Below, one piece after another: positions 15,726-24,341 of a DNA stretch of 52,981 bases (position 1 is the stretch's first letter; the number at the start of each line of letters is the position of its first letter). The position numbers and the translations under genes were made by a program. Source of the stretch: Shewanella marinintestina (GTDB lineage: Bacteria; Pseudomonadota; Gammaproteobacteria; Enterobacterales; Shewanellaceae); the NCBI RefSeq assembly GCF_023283845.1, contig NZ_JAKILC010000025.1, positions 1-52,981 of the forward strand, given 5' to 3'. The notes under the pieces are model-generated. The model worked only from the letters and a program-made list of their open reading frames with translations. It was not told the origin of the DNA and made no database searches.

Positions 15726-16036
15726 GAACCATCATGGATGATGGTTCAGGCTCGGGGGGACATGGATGTCCCATCTGAGCCGTTAGGCGATTTTTATTGG
15801 AGTATGAGGATCAACAACTTCGTCGGGGCGGCAGGGGGGATCCAAGAGGGGATTGCTGTTGATCCCCTCTTGGCCGAGTGTGAGCTGGAAGCTCACGACC
15901 TTTATCAAACGAAGTTTGATTGCATAAGTCAGGCGTAGCCTGATAAGTGGCAAAGCCACGACTTTAATTGTTAGACGAAGTCTAACTTAAAGGTCAGACG
16001 TAGTCTGATAAACAAAGTTGTTAGACAACGTCTAAC
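15726..16036. repeat. Array of ten distinct short hairpins
   Basis: Perfect inverted repeats follow one another. Two have a GG loop (15726-15747, 15757-15772; the second is enclosed by GGCTC/GAGCC). One has a 12-base stem and eight-base loop (15842-15873). Seven have three-base loops: GTGAGCT-GGA (15880-15896), ATCAAAC-GAA (15904-15920), TCAGGC-GTA (15929-15943), GTGGC-AAA (15947-15959), GTTAGAC-GAA (15970-15986), TCAGAC-GTA (15994-16008) and GTTAGAC-AAC (16020-16036). Stem sequences differ while the architecture is kept. An open frame of 80 codons runs through part of the region but looks accidental. An intrinsic terminator follows. Confidence 0.85.
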
Positions 16037-16059
16037 CATCAACCCAAAACGCAAAGCAA

Positions 16060-16088
16060 AAAAAAGCACCCCATTGGGATGCTTTTTT
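16060..16088. terminator. Intrinsic terminator closing the hairpin array
   Basis: The A-run plus GCA-c-CCC / GGG-a-TGC with a T-run gives a near-perfect bidirectional terminator. It would end a transcript that runs from the TIR-like gene through the hairpin array. Confidence 0.85.
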
Positions 16089-16510
16089 GTTTTACAGCCT
16101 AAGGTAAAACTCAACTTATTAGGCTTATCAAAGTTACCCGTGGGTAACTCAATGGGTATCCGATAATGTACTCAAGAGTCGGATTGAAAAGTAGTCCGGT
16201 CGAAGCTTCTAATAACAATGCCTCAGCTCTGTCGAATCCGGCCCAGCCAGCGGAGCTAGCTAATGTCGAACTCCCAGTCGATTGAGTCCTCGTTATATCA
16301 ATGAACTCTCCGACCTAAACCGCTGAGTTCAAACTAGCAAGAAAACGTGACGCGTGTCAAACTTTTATTTGTTTGCGTTTAAAAACTACTCAAAGGCCAC
16401 TTCAGGAGAGTTAGCTCTGTTAGTTAGCGTTAAAGCTAGCAACAGAAGAGTTATTCACTACAACGCCTCAGCCAGTCACTTGCAATGATTTTATCGACCG
16501 TTAAATCAAG
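16089..16510. other. Gene-free stretch
   Basis: I see no gene here. There is one perfect short hairpin, GTTACCC-GT-GGGTAAC at 16133-16148, and a weaker GCCTAA/TTAGGC pair at about 16097-16124. No tRNA-like fold, mobile-element end or coding texture is apparent. Confidence 0.5.
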
Positions 16511-17017
16511 CTAACTTTGTGCTGCAAAACCTTCATGGTAATGCACTTCACCCGCTGGCAAATCACCTTGCAATTGCAACGCTTGAAAATACTCCGCTGG
16601 CACACCGGCTAACACGAGTTCAGCCTTAGCTTTAAAACCAAAACGGCCGTAATAACTTGGCTCCCCAAGTACTACACAACCTGCCGCATTAAGGGCATTT
16701 AACTCATCTATGGCGGCCAGCATTAATGCTTTACCGATCCCTTTACCCTGCTCTGTTGGCAATACCGATATTGGGCCTAGGCCATACAAATGCTCAGCCC
16801 CATCACTAATCGTTACCGGAGAAATTGCCACGTGCCCCACAATCGCGTCACCCTCTTCGGCCACAAGCGATATCGATAATGCCCCAGCACTGCGCAGCGC
16901 TTTAACAATAAACTGTTCAGTATGATCTGTGTGCGGCGCTTCAAGAAATGCTGCGACGGTTACCGAATCTATAGCTTGTACGTCAGTCGCTTGTTCTTTA
17001 CGAATATGAATAGTCAT
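16511..17017 (-). CDS. GNAT family N-acetyltransferase (YhbS-like)
   Basis: This is a 168-residue GCN5-related acetyltransferase. The acetyl-CoA binding motif A is visible as VLPTEQGKGIGKALM at about 85-99, preceded by GLGPISV and followed by the family phrase VLGEPSYYGRFGFK, which is typical of the YhbS group. I chose the ATG at 17017 with a GGGGATT ribosome site rather than a TTG two codons earlier. The substrate (protein N-terminus, small amine or other) cannot be told from sequence. It stands alone, with the next gene on the same strand 66 bases upstream. Confidence 0.85.
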   Translation of the reverse strand: MTIHIRKEQATDVQAIDSVTVAAFLEAPHTDHTEQFIVKALRSAGALSISLVAEEGDAIVGHVAISPVTISDGAEHLYGLGPISVLPTEQGKGIGKALMLAAIDELNALNAAGCVVLGEPSYYGRFGFKAKAELVLAGVPAEYFQALQLQGDLPAGEVHYHEGFAAQS

Positions 17018-17083
17018 GACCAATCCCCTAGAAAACGTAATTAATTCAAAACCTATGTAGCGGTTTACTTTTGTTTTAACTTG

Positions 17084-18013
17084 CTAAAACGCTTGGCGCG
17101 CAAACTCAACTAACTGTTGTTGCAACCACCGCAGTGCTGGGTCATTCATACTTTGCTTGTGCCACACCAAACTATAAGCCACCTCACCATAATCCAGCGG
17201 CATAGCCTTAGTTACTAAGCCTTTGGCTTGAATAGCATTTTCAGCCCAACGCCGTGAGCAGGTAAACAGTAATTCACTGTGATGGCACAGTAATGCCGCA
17301 CTACCAAAGTCGGCCACCGAAATTGGTACTGCGCGATTGCGCGACTGCTGGGCTAATTGCATCTCAAAAAAAGGCGTATTGAGGTCAGTATCGCTAATGC
17401 CAATATGACTAAAGCTGAGGTAGTCGTGGATCGACATCTGTTGTTGCTGTGCAAGTGGATGCTCTGGGTTCATCAAGCACACCATCTCGTCAGTAATCAA
17501 AGTTTGCCAAACCAATTCTTGCTGTGAAATTGGCGGCTGACTTCTATCATGAGGTAATACAATAAAATCTAAATTGCCTTTAACTAAACCGTCAAAACCA
17601 ACGCTATCTTTAGCGCAAATATCGAAACGAATATTTGGCGCTAAACGCAATATATGCGCGCTAAATTTAGCGGCAAGTAGTTCAAAGGTACTCTCACGCA
17701 TCGCCAATGAAAAACGGCCACTATACTCTGCAGGATTGAAAGCCTCTTGAGTCATCAACTGATTCATATCATTGATAATTTGATGCACACTCGGCCCGAG
17801 TCGCCTCGCTAATGGGGTTGCCACCAGCTTGTTACCGTGTCGATAAAACAACTCATCATCAAGGCTTTGCCTTAACTGGCTTAAAGTTTTACTCACCGAA
17901 GATGGACTTAAGCATAATCGCTCAGCACTGGCTGTAACGCTCAAGGTGTCGAGCATCACATGCAAGGTGATCAGATGTTTCATGCTGATCCGCGAGAGTT
18001 TGGCGAGATCCAT
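17084..18013 (-). CDS. LysR family transcriptional regulator
   Basis: This 309-residue protein has a LysR helix-turn-helix at about 12-70 (LSVTASAERLCLSPSSVSKTLSQLRQSLDDELFYR), followed by the effector-binding domain. It is divergent from trmL across about 200 bases. No metabolic partner gene is next to it, so its target cannot be inferred. Confidence 0.88.
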   Translation of the reverse strand: MDLAKLSRISMKHLITLHVMLDTLSVTASAERLCLSPSSVSKTLSQLRQSLDDELFYRHGNKLVATPLARRLGPSVHQIINDMNQLMTQEAFNPAEYSGRFSLAMRESTFELLAAKFSAHILRLAPNIRFDICAKDSVGFDGLVKGNLDFIVLPHDRSQPPISQQELVWQTLITDEMVCLMNPEHPLAQQQQMSIHDYLSFSHIGISDTDLNTPFFEMQLAQQSRNRAVPISVADFGSAALLCHHSELLFTCSRRWAENAIQAKGLVTKAMPLDYGEVAYSLVWHKQSMNDPALRWLQQQLVEFARQAF

Positions 18014-18219
18014 TAATGAGCCTAAAAGCAGGTATCGATAGGCTGCAATATAGTAGTAAAGCTAGCAGCCGTATATTACCTGTTGCGATTATTACGAGCC
18101 GCCTCACGTAAGCACGCGATTGCATTGCCTTGTACGACCTGACTTGGCTATGATAGCTATTTTCCGCTTAGCAATTTTTACCGTATAATCTCGGCTCACT
18201 AATTTTTAGGCAGATCAGC

Positions 18220-18681
18220 ATGTTTAATATCGCGCTTTACGAACCCGAAATCGCCCCAAATACGGGTAATATCATCCGCTTAATCGCTAACAACGGCTGC
18301 CACCTGCATTTGATTGAGCCATTAGGCTTCGATTTAGAAGATAAGAAGCTACGCCGCGCCGGTTTAGACTACGCCGATTTAGCCAATGTGACCCACCATA
18401 AAAACTTTGAAGCCTTCCTTGAAGCAATGGCTGGCAAACGCATTATGGCCTGCACGACTAAGGGCAGCCGACCGCACTCAGAGCTAACATTTAAGCAAGA
18501 CGATGTATTGCTATTTGGCCCAGAAAGCCGCGGCTTGCCGGCAGATATCATCGATTCGATTCCAACTGAGCAGCGCCTACGCATCCCGATGATGTCTACT
18601 AGCCGCAGCTTAAACCTGTCGAATGCGGTAGCCATTATCAGCTATGAGGCTTGGCGTCAGCTAGATTACGCAGGCGTGTAA
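18220..18681 (+). CDS. trmL: tRNA (cytidine/uridine-34-2'-O)-methyltransferase TrmL
   Basis: This 153-residue SPOUT-class methyltransferase methylates the wobble ribose of two tRNA-Leu species in E. coli (formerly YibK). Visible family motifs are YEPEIAPNTGNIIRL at 7-21, LFGPESRGLP at about 103-112, and the knot-forming tail MMSTSRSLNLSNAVAI. Length and domain extent are normal for a minimal SPOUT enzyme. It is a single gene ended by a strong terminator. Confidence 0.93.
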   Translation: MFNIALYEPEIAPNTGNIIRLIANNGCHLHLIEPLGFDLEDKKLRRAGLDYADLANVTHHKNFEAFLEAMAGKRIMACTTKGSRPHSELTFKQDDVLLFGPESRGLPADIIDSIPTEQRLRIPMMSTSRSLNLSNAVAIISYEAWRQLDYAGV

Positions 18682-18723
18682 ATCTTAGCTAAAAAAATAC
18701 AGCCATAAATGTTCCAGACATTA

Positions 18724-18748
18724 AAAAGCCGCGATAATCGCGGCTTTT
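18724..18748. terminator. Bidirectional terminator between trmL and M16 peptidase operon
   Basis: The perfect palindrome AAAAGCCGCGAT / ATCGCGGCTTTT serves both converging transcripts. Confidence 0.9.
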
Positions 18749-18786
18749 GGCTATTTAAGCTGATGTAAGCAATCTAAAACTTATGC

Positions 18787-20247
18787 TTATCCACCAAAAC
18801 CTACATCGGTCATATTCACTTGCTTAACCTTGCCATGCTCTTGGGCTATCGGCGCAATCTTAGCGGCGTTACCTATGATGACAAACTGCAGGTTCTTTTT
18901 AGGGAAATAAGTATCAATTAAGCGCTTTGACTCTTCTAGCGTTAAGCCATCAACTTTAGCCTGAAACTCATTAATAAACGCATCGTCAAAACCATATAAA
19001 TACATATCAGACATTAGCCCTGCAAGCTGACCACTGGTCTCGTACTTAGGCGGGAACTGCCCTTTAACGTAGGCTTTAGCCGAGTCTAGGGTGACTTGAT
19101 CTAAGCCCTGCTCCCACAGTCTTGCATAAGTTTTTAAGGCTAGATCGATAGTTTCCTTAGTGGTCGCCGTTTGGGTAAAGGTACTGATTTTAAAGGTACC
19201 AGAGGCCGAGTAAGGGGTAAAACCTGAGCGTGCACCATAGGTCAAACCGGCATTGACTCGCAGTTCATCATTAAGCCATGAGGTGAAGCGACCACCCAGC
19301 ACCGTATTGATCACGGTTAGGCCAACATAGTCAGGATTGTCACGGCTAATGCCCATGCCACCGACTAAAAACGTGGTTTCAATCGCATCAGGCTTGTCGA
19401 CTAACAACACTTCGGCAGCATCTAGCTTAGGCAAACCTTTTGATAAGTCGATAAGCGCAGCGGGCTCGGTATCTTGCCAGTCAACGAATAAGCTTTCTAA
19501 CTTAGCTTGCATCTTTGCTGGTTCAAAATCACCAACAATACTAATAGCAGTATTTGATGGCTGATAGAAACTCTTATGGAAAGCGCGCAGCTGATTTACC
19601 GTTAACTCAGATAATGAATCACGGTTACCCGATGTCGCATTCGCGTAGGGATGGTCGCCAAAAATCAGCTTGTCGTAGTAACGACTAATCACCGCTCGCG
19701 GACTCTCTTTTGCTTGCGATAGTCCGGCGATTTCGCGTTGGCGTAATTTATCAAACTCGGTGGCATCAAAGTCCGGCGCAACCAGCATGTCTTTAATTAG
19801 CGGCAACATTTTATCAGCGTCTTTTGCCATAAAATTACTGCTAATAAAGCTACCTTCTTTACCTGCACCACTGCTTAAGCTCGCACCTAAGAAGTCAATT
19901 TCTTGCTCAATTTCAAGCTTAGTCTTGCCCGCGGCGCCTAGCATCAAACCAGCAGCGGTCATCTCTGCAACACCAGAAGTTGTATCGTTAACGGCACCAA
20001 CTCGTACTGTGGCATCTATGGTAATGAGTGGCACTTCACGTTGCGGCATCATATACACAGTTAAGCCGTTAGAAAGCTTAACCTGTTGATAAGCTGGAAC
20101 ACTAAAGCTACCAGTATCAATGGTTGTTGGTGCTTGCGTCGTTGCACAACCAGATAAAGCTAACGCGCCCGCAACGGCGATTGCCGTGAGCAGCTGCTTA
20201 GGTTGCTGTAACGTTCTGCCGCTTAAGGTTGAATATAAGGTCTTCAT
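18787..20247 (-). CDS. M16 family peptidase-like lipoprotein, non-catalytic partner
   Basis: This 486-residue protein has M16 (pitrilysin/insulinase-like) fold features. Residues 1-34 hold a lipoprotein signal with lipobox ALSGC, giving Cys34. The M16 zinc motif HxxEH is absent: the corresponding place reads GVAEMTAAGLMLGAAG. In other two-gene M16 systems one subunit keeps the zinc site and the other helps bind substrate, and the upstream gene here has HFFEH. The start overlaps the stop of that gene by ATGA, indicating translational coupling. It probably works in the periplasm on peptides or misfolded exported proteins. Confidence 0.85.
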   Translation of the reverse strand: MKTLYSTLSGRTLQQPKQLLTAIAVAGALALSGCATTQAPTTIDTGSFSVPAYQQVKLSNGLTVYMMPQREVPLITIDATVRVGAVNDTTSGVAEMTAAGLMLGAAGKTKLEIEQEIDFLGASLSSGAGKEGSFISSNFMAKDADKMLPLIKDMLVAPDFDATEFDKLRQREIAGLSQAKESPRAVISRYYDKLIFGDHPYANATSGNRDSLSELTVNQLRAFHKSFYQPSNTAISIVGDFEPAKMQAKLESLFVDWQDTEPAALIDLSKGLPKLDAAEVLLVDKPDAIETTFLVGGMGISRDNPDYVGLTVINTVLGGRFTSWLNDELRVNAGLTYGARSGFTPYSASGTFKISTFTQTATTKETIDLALKTYARLWEQGLDQVTLDSAKAYVKGQFPPKYETSGQLAGLMSDMYLYGFDDAFINEFQAKVDGLTLEESKRLIDTYFPKKNLQFVIIGNAAKIAPIAQEHGKVKQVNMTDVGFGG

Positions 20248-21575
20248 TGGTCAGCCTCCTCTTCTGCAGCCAGCACAGCAACGGTGCGATTTGAACGTTT
20301 TAGGTAAGTTTGTGCCACACGCTGAATGTCTGCAGGCGTCACCTTGTTATAAGCCTCTGGCGCGTTAAATAACTTGTCGTAACTGCCAAAAAATAGCTCA
20401 TAAGTACCAATCGTATTGGCTTTACCATTAATAGTCTCCATCGCACGGTAAAAGCCCATCAGCTTAATGTTTTTAACCTTTTCAAGCTCAGCTTCTGTCA
20501 CACCTTGTTGTGAAATTCGATTGATTTCACTAATCATTGCATCTTCAAGTTCAGGTGCTGTTACCCCTGGGTTTGCCACCCCCATAACGTAAAATAAGTT
20601 AGGGTCAAACGACATAGGCATATAAGTATCGACCTCGATGGCAACTTGCTTATCTACTAAGCCTTGATACATACGTGAGCTGTTGCCTGTGGTTAATATC
20701 GATGCCAATAGATCCAGCGCATAGTAGTCGCTATTTGATGTAGCTGGTACGTGGTAACCCAACATTACATTTGGCGTGCTCACTGAGGCTTTTTGCACAA
20801 ATACGCGGCGCTCACCTTTTTGTAGCGGCTCAACGGTCTTCACCTCTCTTGGCGGTGCTTGTGCCGGAATTGGAGCAAAGTATTTATTGGCGAGCTTTTT
20901 CACTTCGGCCAGCTTTACATCACCTGCAATCACCACGACGGCATTGTTCGGCGCGTAGTACGTTTTATGGTATTGAGTTAAATCATCTAAGGTCCAAGCC
21001 TCAATATCTGACTCATGGCCAATCACCGACCAGCTATAAGGGTGCGCTCTAAATGCCGCTCCTTTTAGCTCTTCTTGGATCACTCGCCAGTTAGAATTTT
21101 CCAGCCCTGTTAAACGCTCTGATGCAACCACACCGCGCTCACTTTCCACCATCTGCTCATTAATATCGAGGTTTTCAATTCTATCGGCTTCAAGATCAAA
21201 AATAGTTTCAATGGCATTGGCTGGGAACCAATCGGTATACACTGTTAAGTTTTCGGTAGTGTAGGCATTGTTTGCACCACCGGCCGCTTCCATAGTGCGG
21301 TCAAACATCTTTGGGCCATACTTCTTAGAGCCGTTAAACATCATATGCTCGAAAAAGTGTGAGATCCCAGTGATCCCCGGAACTTCATTCCGTGAACCAA
21401 CCTTCCAGAAAAGGTACATGTTGGCGTTAGGGATTGAACTGTCCTCTAACACCATAATCTTCATGCCATTGTCCAAAGTGAAACTTTGAATATCTGTGGC
21501 TTCTGTGGCTTGTGCCATCGGCATTGCCAGCAGCATGCCTAGGCTTAAAAATAATGCCTTGGTATAGCGCTTCAT
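20244..21575 (-). CDS. M16 family zinc metallopeptidase, catalytic subunit
   Basis: This is a 443-residue secreted M16 peptidase. The signal peptide is MKRYTKALFLSLGMLLAMPMAQA. The inverted zinc motif HFFEH lies in GISHFFEHMMFNG, with the downstream Glu region YTTENLTVYTDW and ESERGVVASE supplying the third ligand. I chose the ATG at 21575 with a GGAGCG ribosome site; a TTG eight codons upstream is less likely and would bury the signal. It forms an operon with the zinc-less partner that follows with a four-base overlap. Confidence 0.9.
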   Translation of the reverse strand: MKRYTKALFLSLGMLLAMPMAQATEATDIQSFTLDNGMKIMVLEDSSIPNANMYLFWKVGSRNEVPGITGISHFFEHMMFNGSKKYGPKMFDRTMEAAGGANNAYTTENLTVYTDWFPANAIETIFDLEADRIENLDINEQMVESERGVVASERLTGLENSNWRVIQEELKGAAFRAHPYSWSVIGHESDIEAWTLDDLTQYHKTYYAPNNAVVVIAGDVKLAEVKKLANKYFAPIPAQAPPREVKTVEPLQKGERRVFVQKASVSTPNVMLGYHVPATSNSDYYALDLLASILTTGNSSRMYQGLVDKQVAIEVDTYMPMSFDPNLFYVMGVANPGVTAPELEDAMISEINRISQQGVTEAELEKVKNIKLMGFYRAMETINGKANTIGTYELFFGSYDKLFNAPEAYNKVTPADIQRVAQTYLKRSNRTVAVLAAEEEADQ

Positions 21576-21894
21576 TATTCGCTCCTTGTTTAATCGCAAC
21601 CAGTATAAGAAGTTGTGCTAGTCAACGTTTTATACTGATTGTTATAAGCACTCTTGTTATATGCTGATTTTTATAGCCACAATATAACCAAAACTCGGCT
21701 TTCGGCTATAAATCATAGCGATTCTCACTATGAATTCCGCCCCCATCAAAAAGCAAATGGCGATGAAAATCAAATTAATGACAGCAAATATTTGTAACCC
21801 TAGGTAAACATGGCTTAACAAAGCTGTAATGACGTTTTGTTAGCAAGGGTTTTATGCTAGTTTCTAATTCTGTTCCGCGAGAGGTAGGCCGCTT

Positions 21895-22560
21895 ATGCAG
21901 TCAGAAAAGGACTTCAATACATTAGATACGCTCAACTGCAACACAGACGTACATTTGCAGTTACTCACTCCCACTCAGACCATACGTTTGCGTAGCCGTT
22001 TAATCGGCGTCGATCCCGGGCGCTCGGTAATTTTAACCTTAGGTAACGATAAGAGCTGGCAAACCGCTAACCCATATATCCGGGAAAGACAGAGCGTAGT
22101 GATCCGCGTGGTCAATAGCGATGAGCAAGATGCTAACATTTTAGCGTTTCGCAGCACGATTCAAAAAGTCGTCAGCGAGACTGGGCAATGGTTAATCATC
22201 ACCTACCCCAAAGAGCTGCAAACCGTATCTTTAAGACAACACTCTCGTGTACCTATAAATATCAAAGCTAGCCTAATTTCGGCAGATGCTAGCGATGTAG
22301 TGTTGAGCGGGCATTTGAAGGATATTTCAATCAAAGGCGGTGCTTTTGCCGGTGATGCTAGAACAGACTTTGTTATAGATAGTCAGTTTCGTCTTAAAAT
22401 TGAGCTCGATGATGAAGTTAAAACTATTGCTGTGATCCTAAAAAATCAGCAATTAGAAGCGCAAACCGGGCTAGCCCAATATGGTTTTATCATTGATGCT
22501 AGCGCTGAAGAAACCGAAGATTTAGTGCAAAAAGTGGTACTACAGCACTTAAACAGCTAA
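21895..22560 (+). CDS. PilZ-domain c-di-GMP-binding protein (YcgR-like)
   Basis: The protein has 221 residues. The C-terminal PilZ domain starts at about 112, with the c-di-GMP motifs RQHSR (Arg114 and Arg118) and DISIKGG (Asp143, Ser145, Gly148) intact, so ligand binding is expected. The N-terminal half (about 15-105) resembles the YcgR-N domain found in flagellar brake proteins. There is no membrane segment, so it acts in the cytoplasm, probably on motility or secretion. The ATG has a GAGGTAGG ribosome site. A GGDEF/EAL gene lies about 3 kb downstream. Nine-base arms CGCAGCAGT/ACTGCTGCG flank its 3' end at 22569-22607. Confidence 0.87.
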   Translation: MQSEKDFNTLDTLNCNTDVHLQLLTPTQTIRLRSRLIGVDPGRSVILTLGNDKSWQTANPYIRERQSVVIRVVNSDEQDANILAFRSTIQKVVSETGQWLIITYPKELQTVSLRQHSRVPINIKASLISADASDVVLSGHLKDISIKGGAFAGDARTDFVIDSQFRLKIELDDEVKTIAVILKNQQLEAQTGLAQYGFIIDASAEETEDLVQKVVLQHLNS

Positions 22561-22616
22561 CAGAATAGCGCAGCAGTCACCCGATAAACGAATCCATCAC
22601 TGCTGCGATACCTTAA

Positions 22617-23588
22617 TTACCGCGCAAGAAACACCTGCTCAATGTGATGTAACAACTTAGGTGATTTAAGCTCAGTTTCTCCAGTCATTAAAAAGGAGAA
22701 ATTTTCAGCAATAATCTCTTCAGGATGAATAATATAATTGGTATTGCGGCCAATCTGTTTAAAGAATCCTTTTAACTCTGAAACTTTTACAATTTGAGCA
22801 TTGTCAGGGTCATAAATATTAGTGCTCGCTTGCTCAGAATCCCCAACAATAACAAAGTTAAACTCAAGATAGTCAAAGAACTCACCGCCTTTTTCTAGGC
22901 TATATTGCGGCTCTGCAGAATAAAGAATCGGTACTGCCCAAACCATATTGCCTTGATAACTCACTTGAATTGCAAAGTTATTAATAGGTGCATCAGGGTT
23001 AGTAATTTTTTGTTTCAACAGGTCGCTAGGAAAAGCAATTTCACCAACCGGATAAAAGCCAATTGCTTGATACAGCTTTTGTTTTACCTCTGGGTTAAAG
23101 CGCGAAAATATATGCAGTATTTCATGGGCAACCAAACCTGGGAGGCCGTCAGCATGACTTAACTGCTTTTGCTGCAAAATAATAGCCTGACCGCGAGTAT
23201 AAGCCGCGCCGCCCTCTTCTAGGCCAGAGGTTTTAATAAACTGAATCGGCTTAGGTAAAGACACATTTAACTGTTTAAGTTTAGGTAATATTTTACCATA
23301 CGCTTGCTCCACCGCTATTCGTTCTTGCTCGCTCCAATCTAAAGTTTGGCTAGCAACAAAAGCTAAGTATTCCGCTTTGCTTGGGCTGTCTGCACGCTTC
23401 ATGCGTGACGCCATATCAAATTGGCTAATACCACCAACAAAATCATCCTCTTGAGTTAATACAGTTGCAGCATCAACCTTATTAAGAAATGCTATTGAAT
23501 CGCTGGTAGCTGCTAAGCTGGTACCCGATAATGAGATACTCAAACAAAACCACATGCCATAGATAAGTGTCGATACTGTCGCTTTCAT
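22617..23588 (-). CDS. Secreted HExxH putative metallopeptidase, family not recognised
   Basis: The protein has about 323 residues from the ATG at 23588, preferred for its AAGGAATGAG ribosome site over an ATG seven codons upstream. A signal peptide covers about residues 1-27 (SGTSLAA). The sequence LPGLVAHEILHIFSR contains HEILH (155-159 from the chosen start), a zinc-peptidase signature. A later Glu that could complete the zinc site is not obvious; EEIIAENFSFL near the end is a candidate. I do not recognise a named family. It may be a periplasmic or surface-located hydrolase. Neighbouring genes on the same strand are a methyltransferase and a coiled-coil protein, with no clear functional link. 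Confidence 0.7.
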   Translation of the reverse strand: MKATVSTLIYGMWFCLSISLSGTSLAATSDSIAFLNKVDAATVLTQEDDFVGGISQFDMASRMKRADSPSKAEYLAFVASQTLDWSEQERIAVEQAYGKILPKLKQLNVSLPKPIQFIKTSGLEEGGAAYTRGQAIILQQKQLSHADGLPGLVAHEILHIFSRFNPEVKQKLYQAIGFYPVGEIAFPSDLLKQKITNPDAPINNFAIQVSYQGNMVWAVPILYSAEPQYSLEKGGEFFDYLEFNFVIVGDSEQASTNIYDPDNAQIVKVSELKGFFKQIGRNTNYIIHPEEIIAENFSFLMTGETELKSPKLLHHIEQVFLAR

Positions 23589-23657
23589 ACTACTCATTCC
23601 TTTGTTCATATTTTGCCAAACACTTTAGTCACAAGCTGGCAGTGCTATCAAGCGCTT

Positions 23658-24293
23658 TTAACACTTAGTAAATAACACCACATCATTGCCTAACACTTCT
23701 AATGACCAGTTATATTGCTGCGCTATCCACTCAAAAGTTTCAGTCGAGTAGAAATTAATATGGGTTAAATCGTTTTTATAGTGCCACTTGCTAAATGCTG
23801 CTTGATCACTGACACGCTTAGTCATAATTAACATCAATGAACCGGGTTTTAATAGGTTATCGAGTGTCGTTAACAGCGCTTTGGCATCAGCTACATGTTC
23901 TATGACTTCCGTCATAGTGACAAAATCATATTGGCGTGTGAGCTTTTCAGGCTGGTTAAAGTAGTAAAGATCATAGTTATCAACTTTAACCCCTTGCTCT
24001 GCTGCCATAACACTAATGGTAGGGCCTGGGCCGCAGCCAAAATCTAGGCCCTGACTGTTAGCGTTCACTCGCGCTAAAATAGGATCAACTGCACGTGACA
24101 AAAACTGCCGATAACCTAAGTCCTCGGCATTATTTTGGTGCTGATCGTAAATCGCTTTTTCATCTGTAGTACTCAATAGAAACTCACTCGGCACGCTGAC
24201 TAATAAGCAGTGGCCACAACGCATATAACGTCTAAATTTATCTTGATGAAAAGCGACTAAACTATGCTGCTGGCATAAAGGACAATGACTCAA
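23658..24293 (-). CDS. Class I SAM-dependent methyltransferase with N-terminal zinc ribbon
   Basis: The protein has 211 residues. Residues 4-29 hold a CPLC...CGHC zinc-ribbon-like pair. The SAM-binding motif I appears as GLDFGCGPGPTISVM at about 99-113 and a motif II-like FVTMTEVIEHV at about 144-154, which resembles UbiG-type methyltransferases. The substrate is unknown. Cytoplasmic, with no membrane segment. Confidence 0.82.
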   Translation of the reverse strand: MSHCPLCQQHSLVAFHQDKFRRYMRCGHCLLVSVPSEFLLSTTDEKAIYDQHQNNAEDLGYRQFLSRAVDPILARVNANSQGLDFGCGPGPTISVMAAEQGVKVDNYDLYYFNQPEKLTRQYDFVTMTEVIEHVADAKALLTTLDNLLKPGSLMLIMTKRVSDQAAFSKWHYKNDLTHINFYSTETFEWIAQQYNWSLEVLGNDVVLFTKC

Positions 24294-24341
24294 AAGATAT
24301 TCCTACTATCACTCAACTGGTAATTACCAATTTGAAACAAC

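Noticed and set aside
15696..15938. 80-codon open reading frame running through the hairpin array
   Set aside because: It follows the palindromes, has no ribosome site that stands out, and its composition is set by the repeats rather than by coding. It is likely an artefact.
15726..16036. CRISPR array or integron attC site
   Set aside because: Hairpins have different sequences and irregular short spacing, with no common repeat. No paired attC core sites or integrase gene are visible.
16133..16148. Transfer RNA or small RNA around the GTTACCC hairpin
   Set aside because: Only a single seven-base hairpin is seen; no cloverleaf or CCA end could be found.
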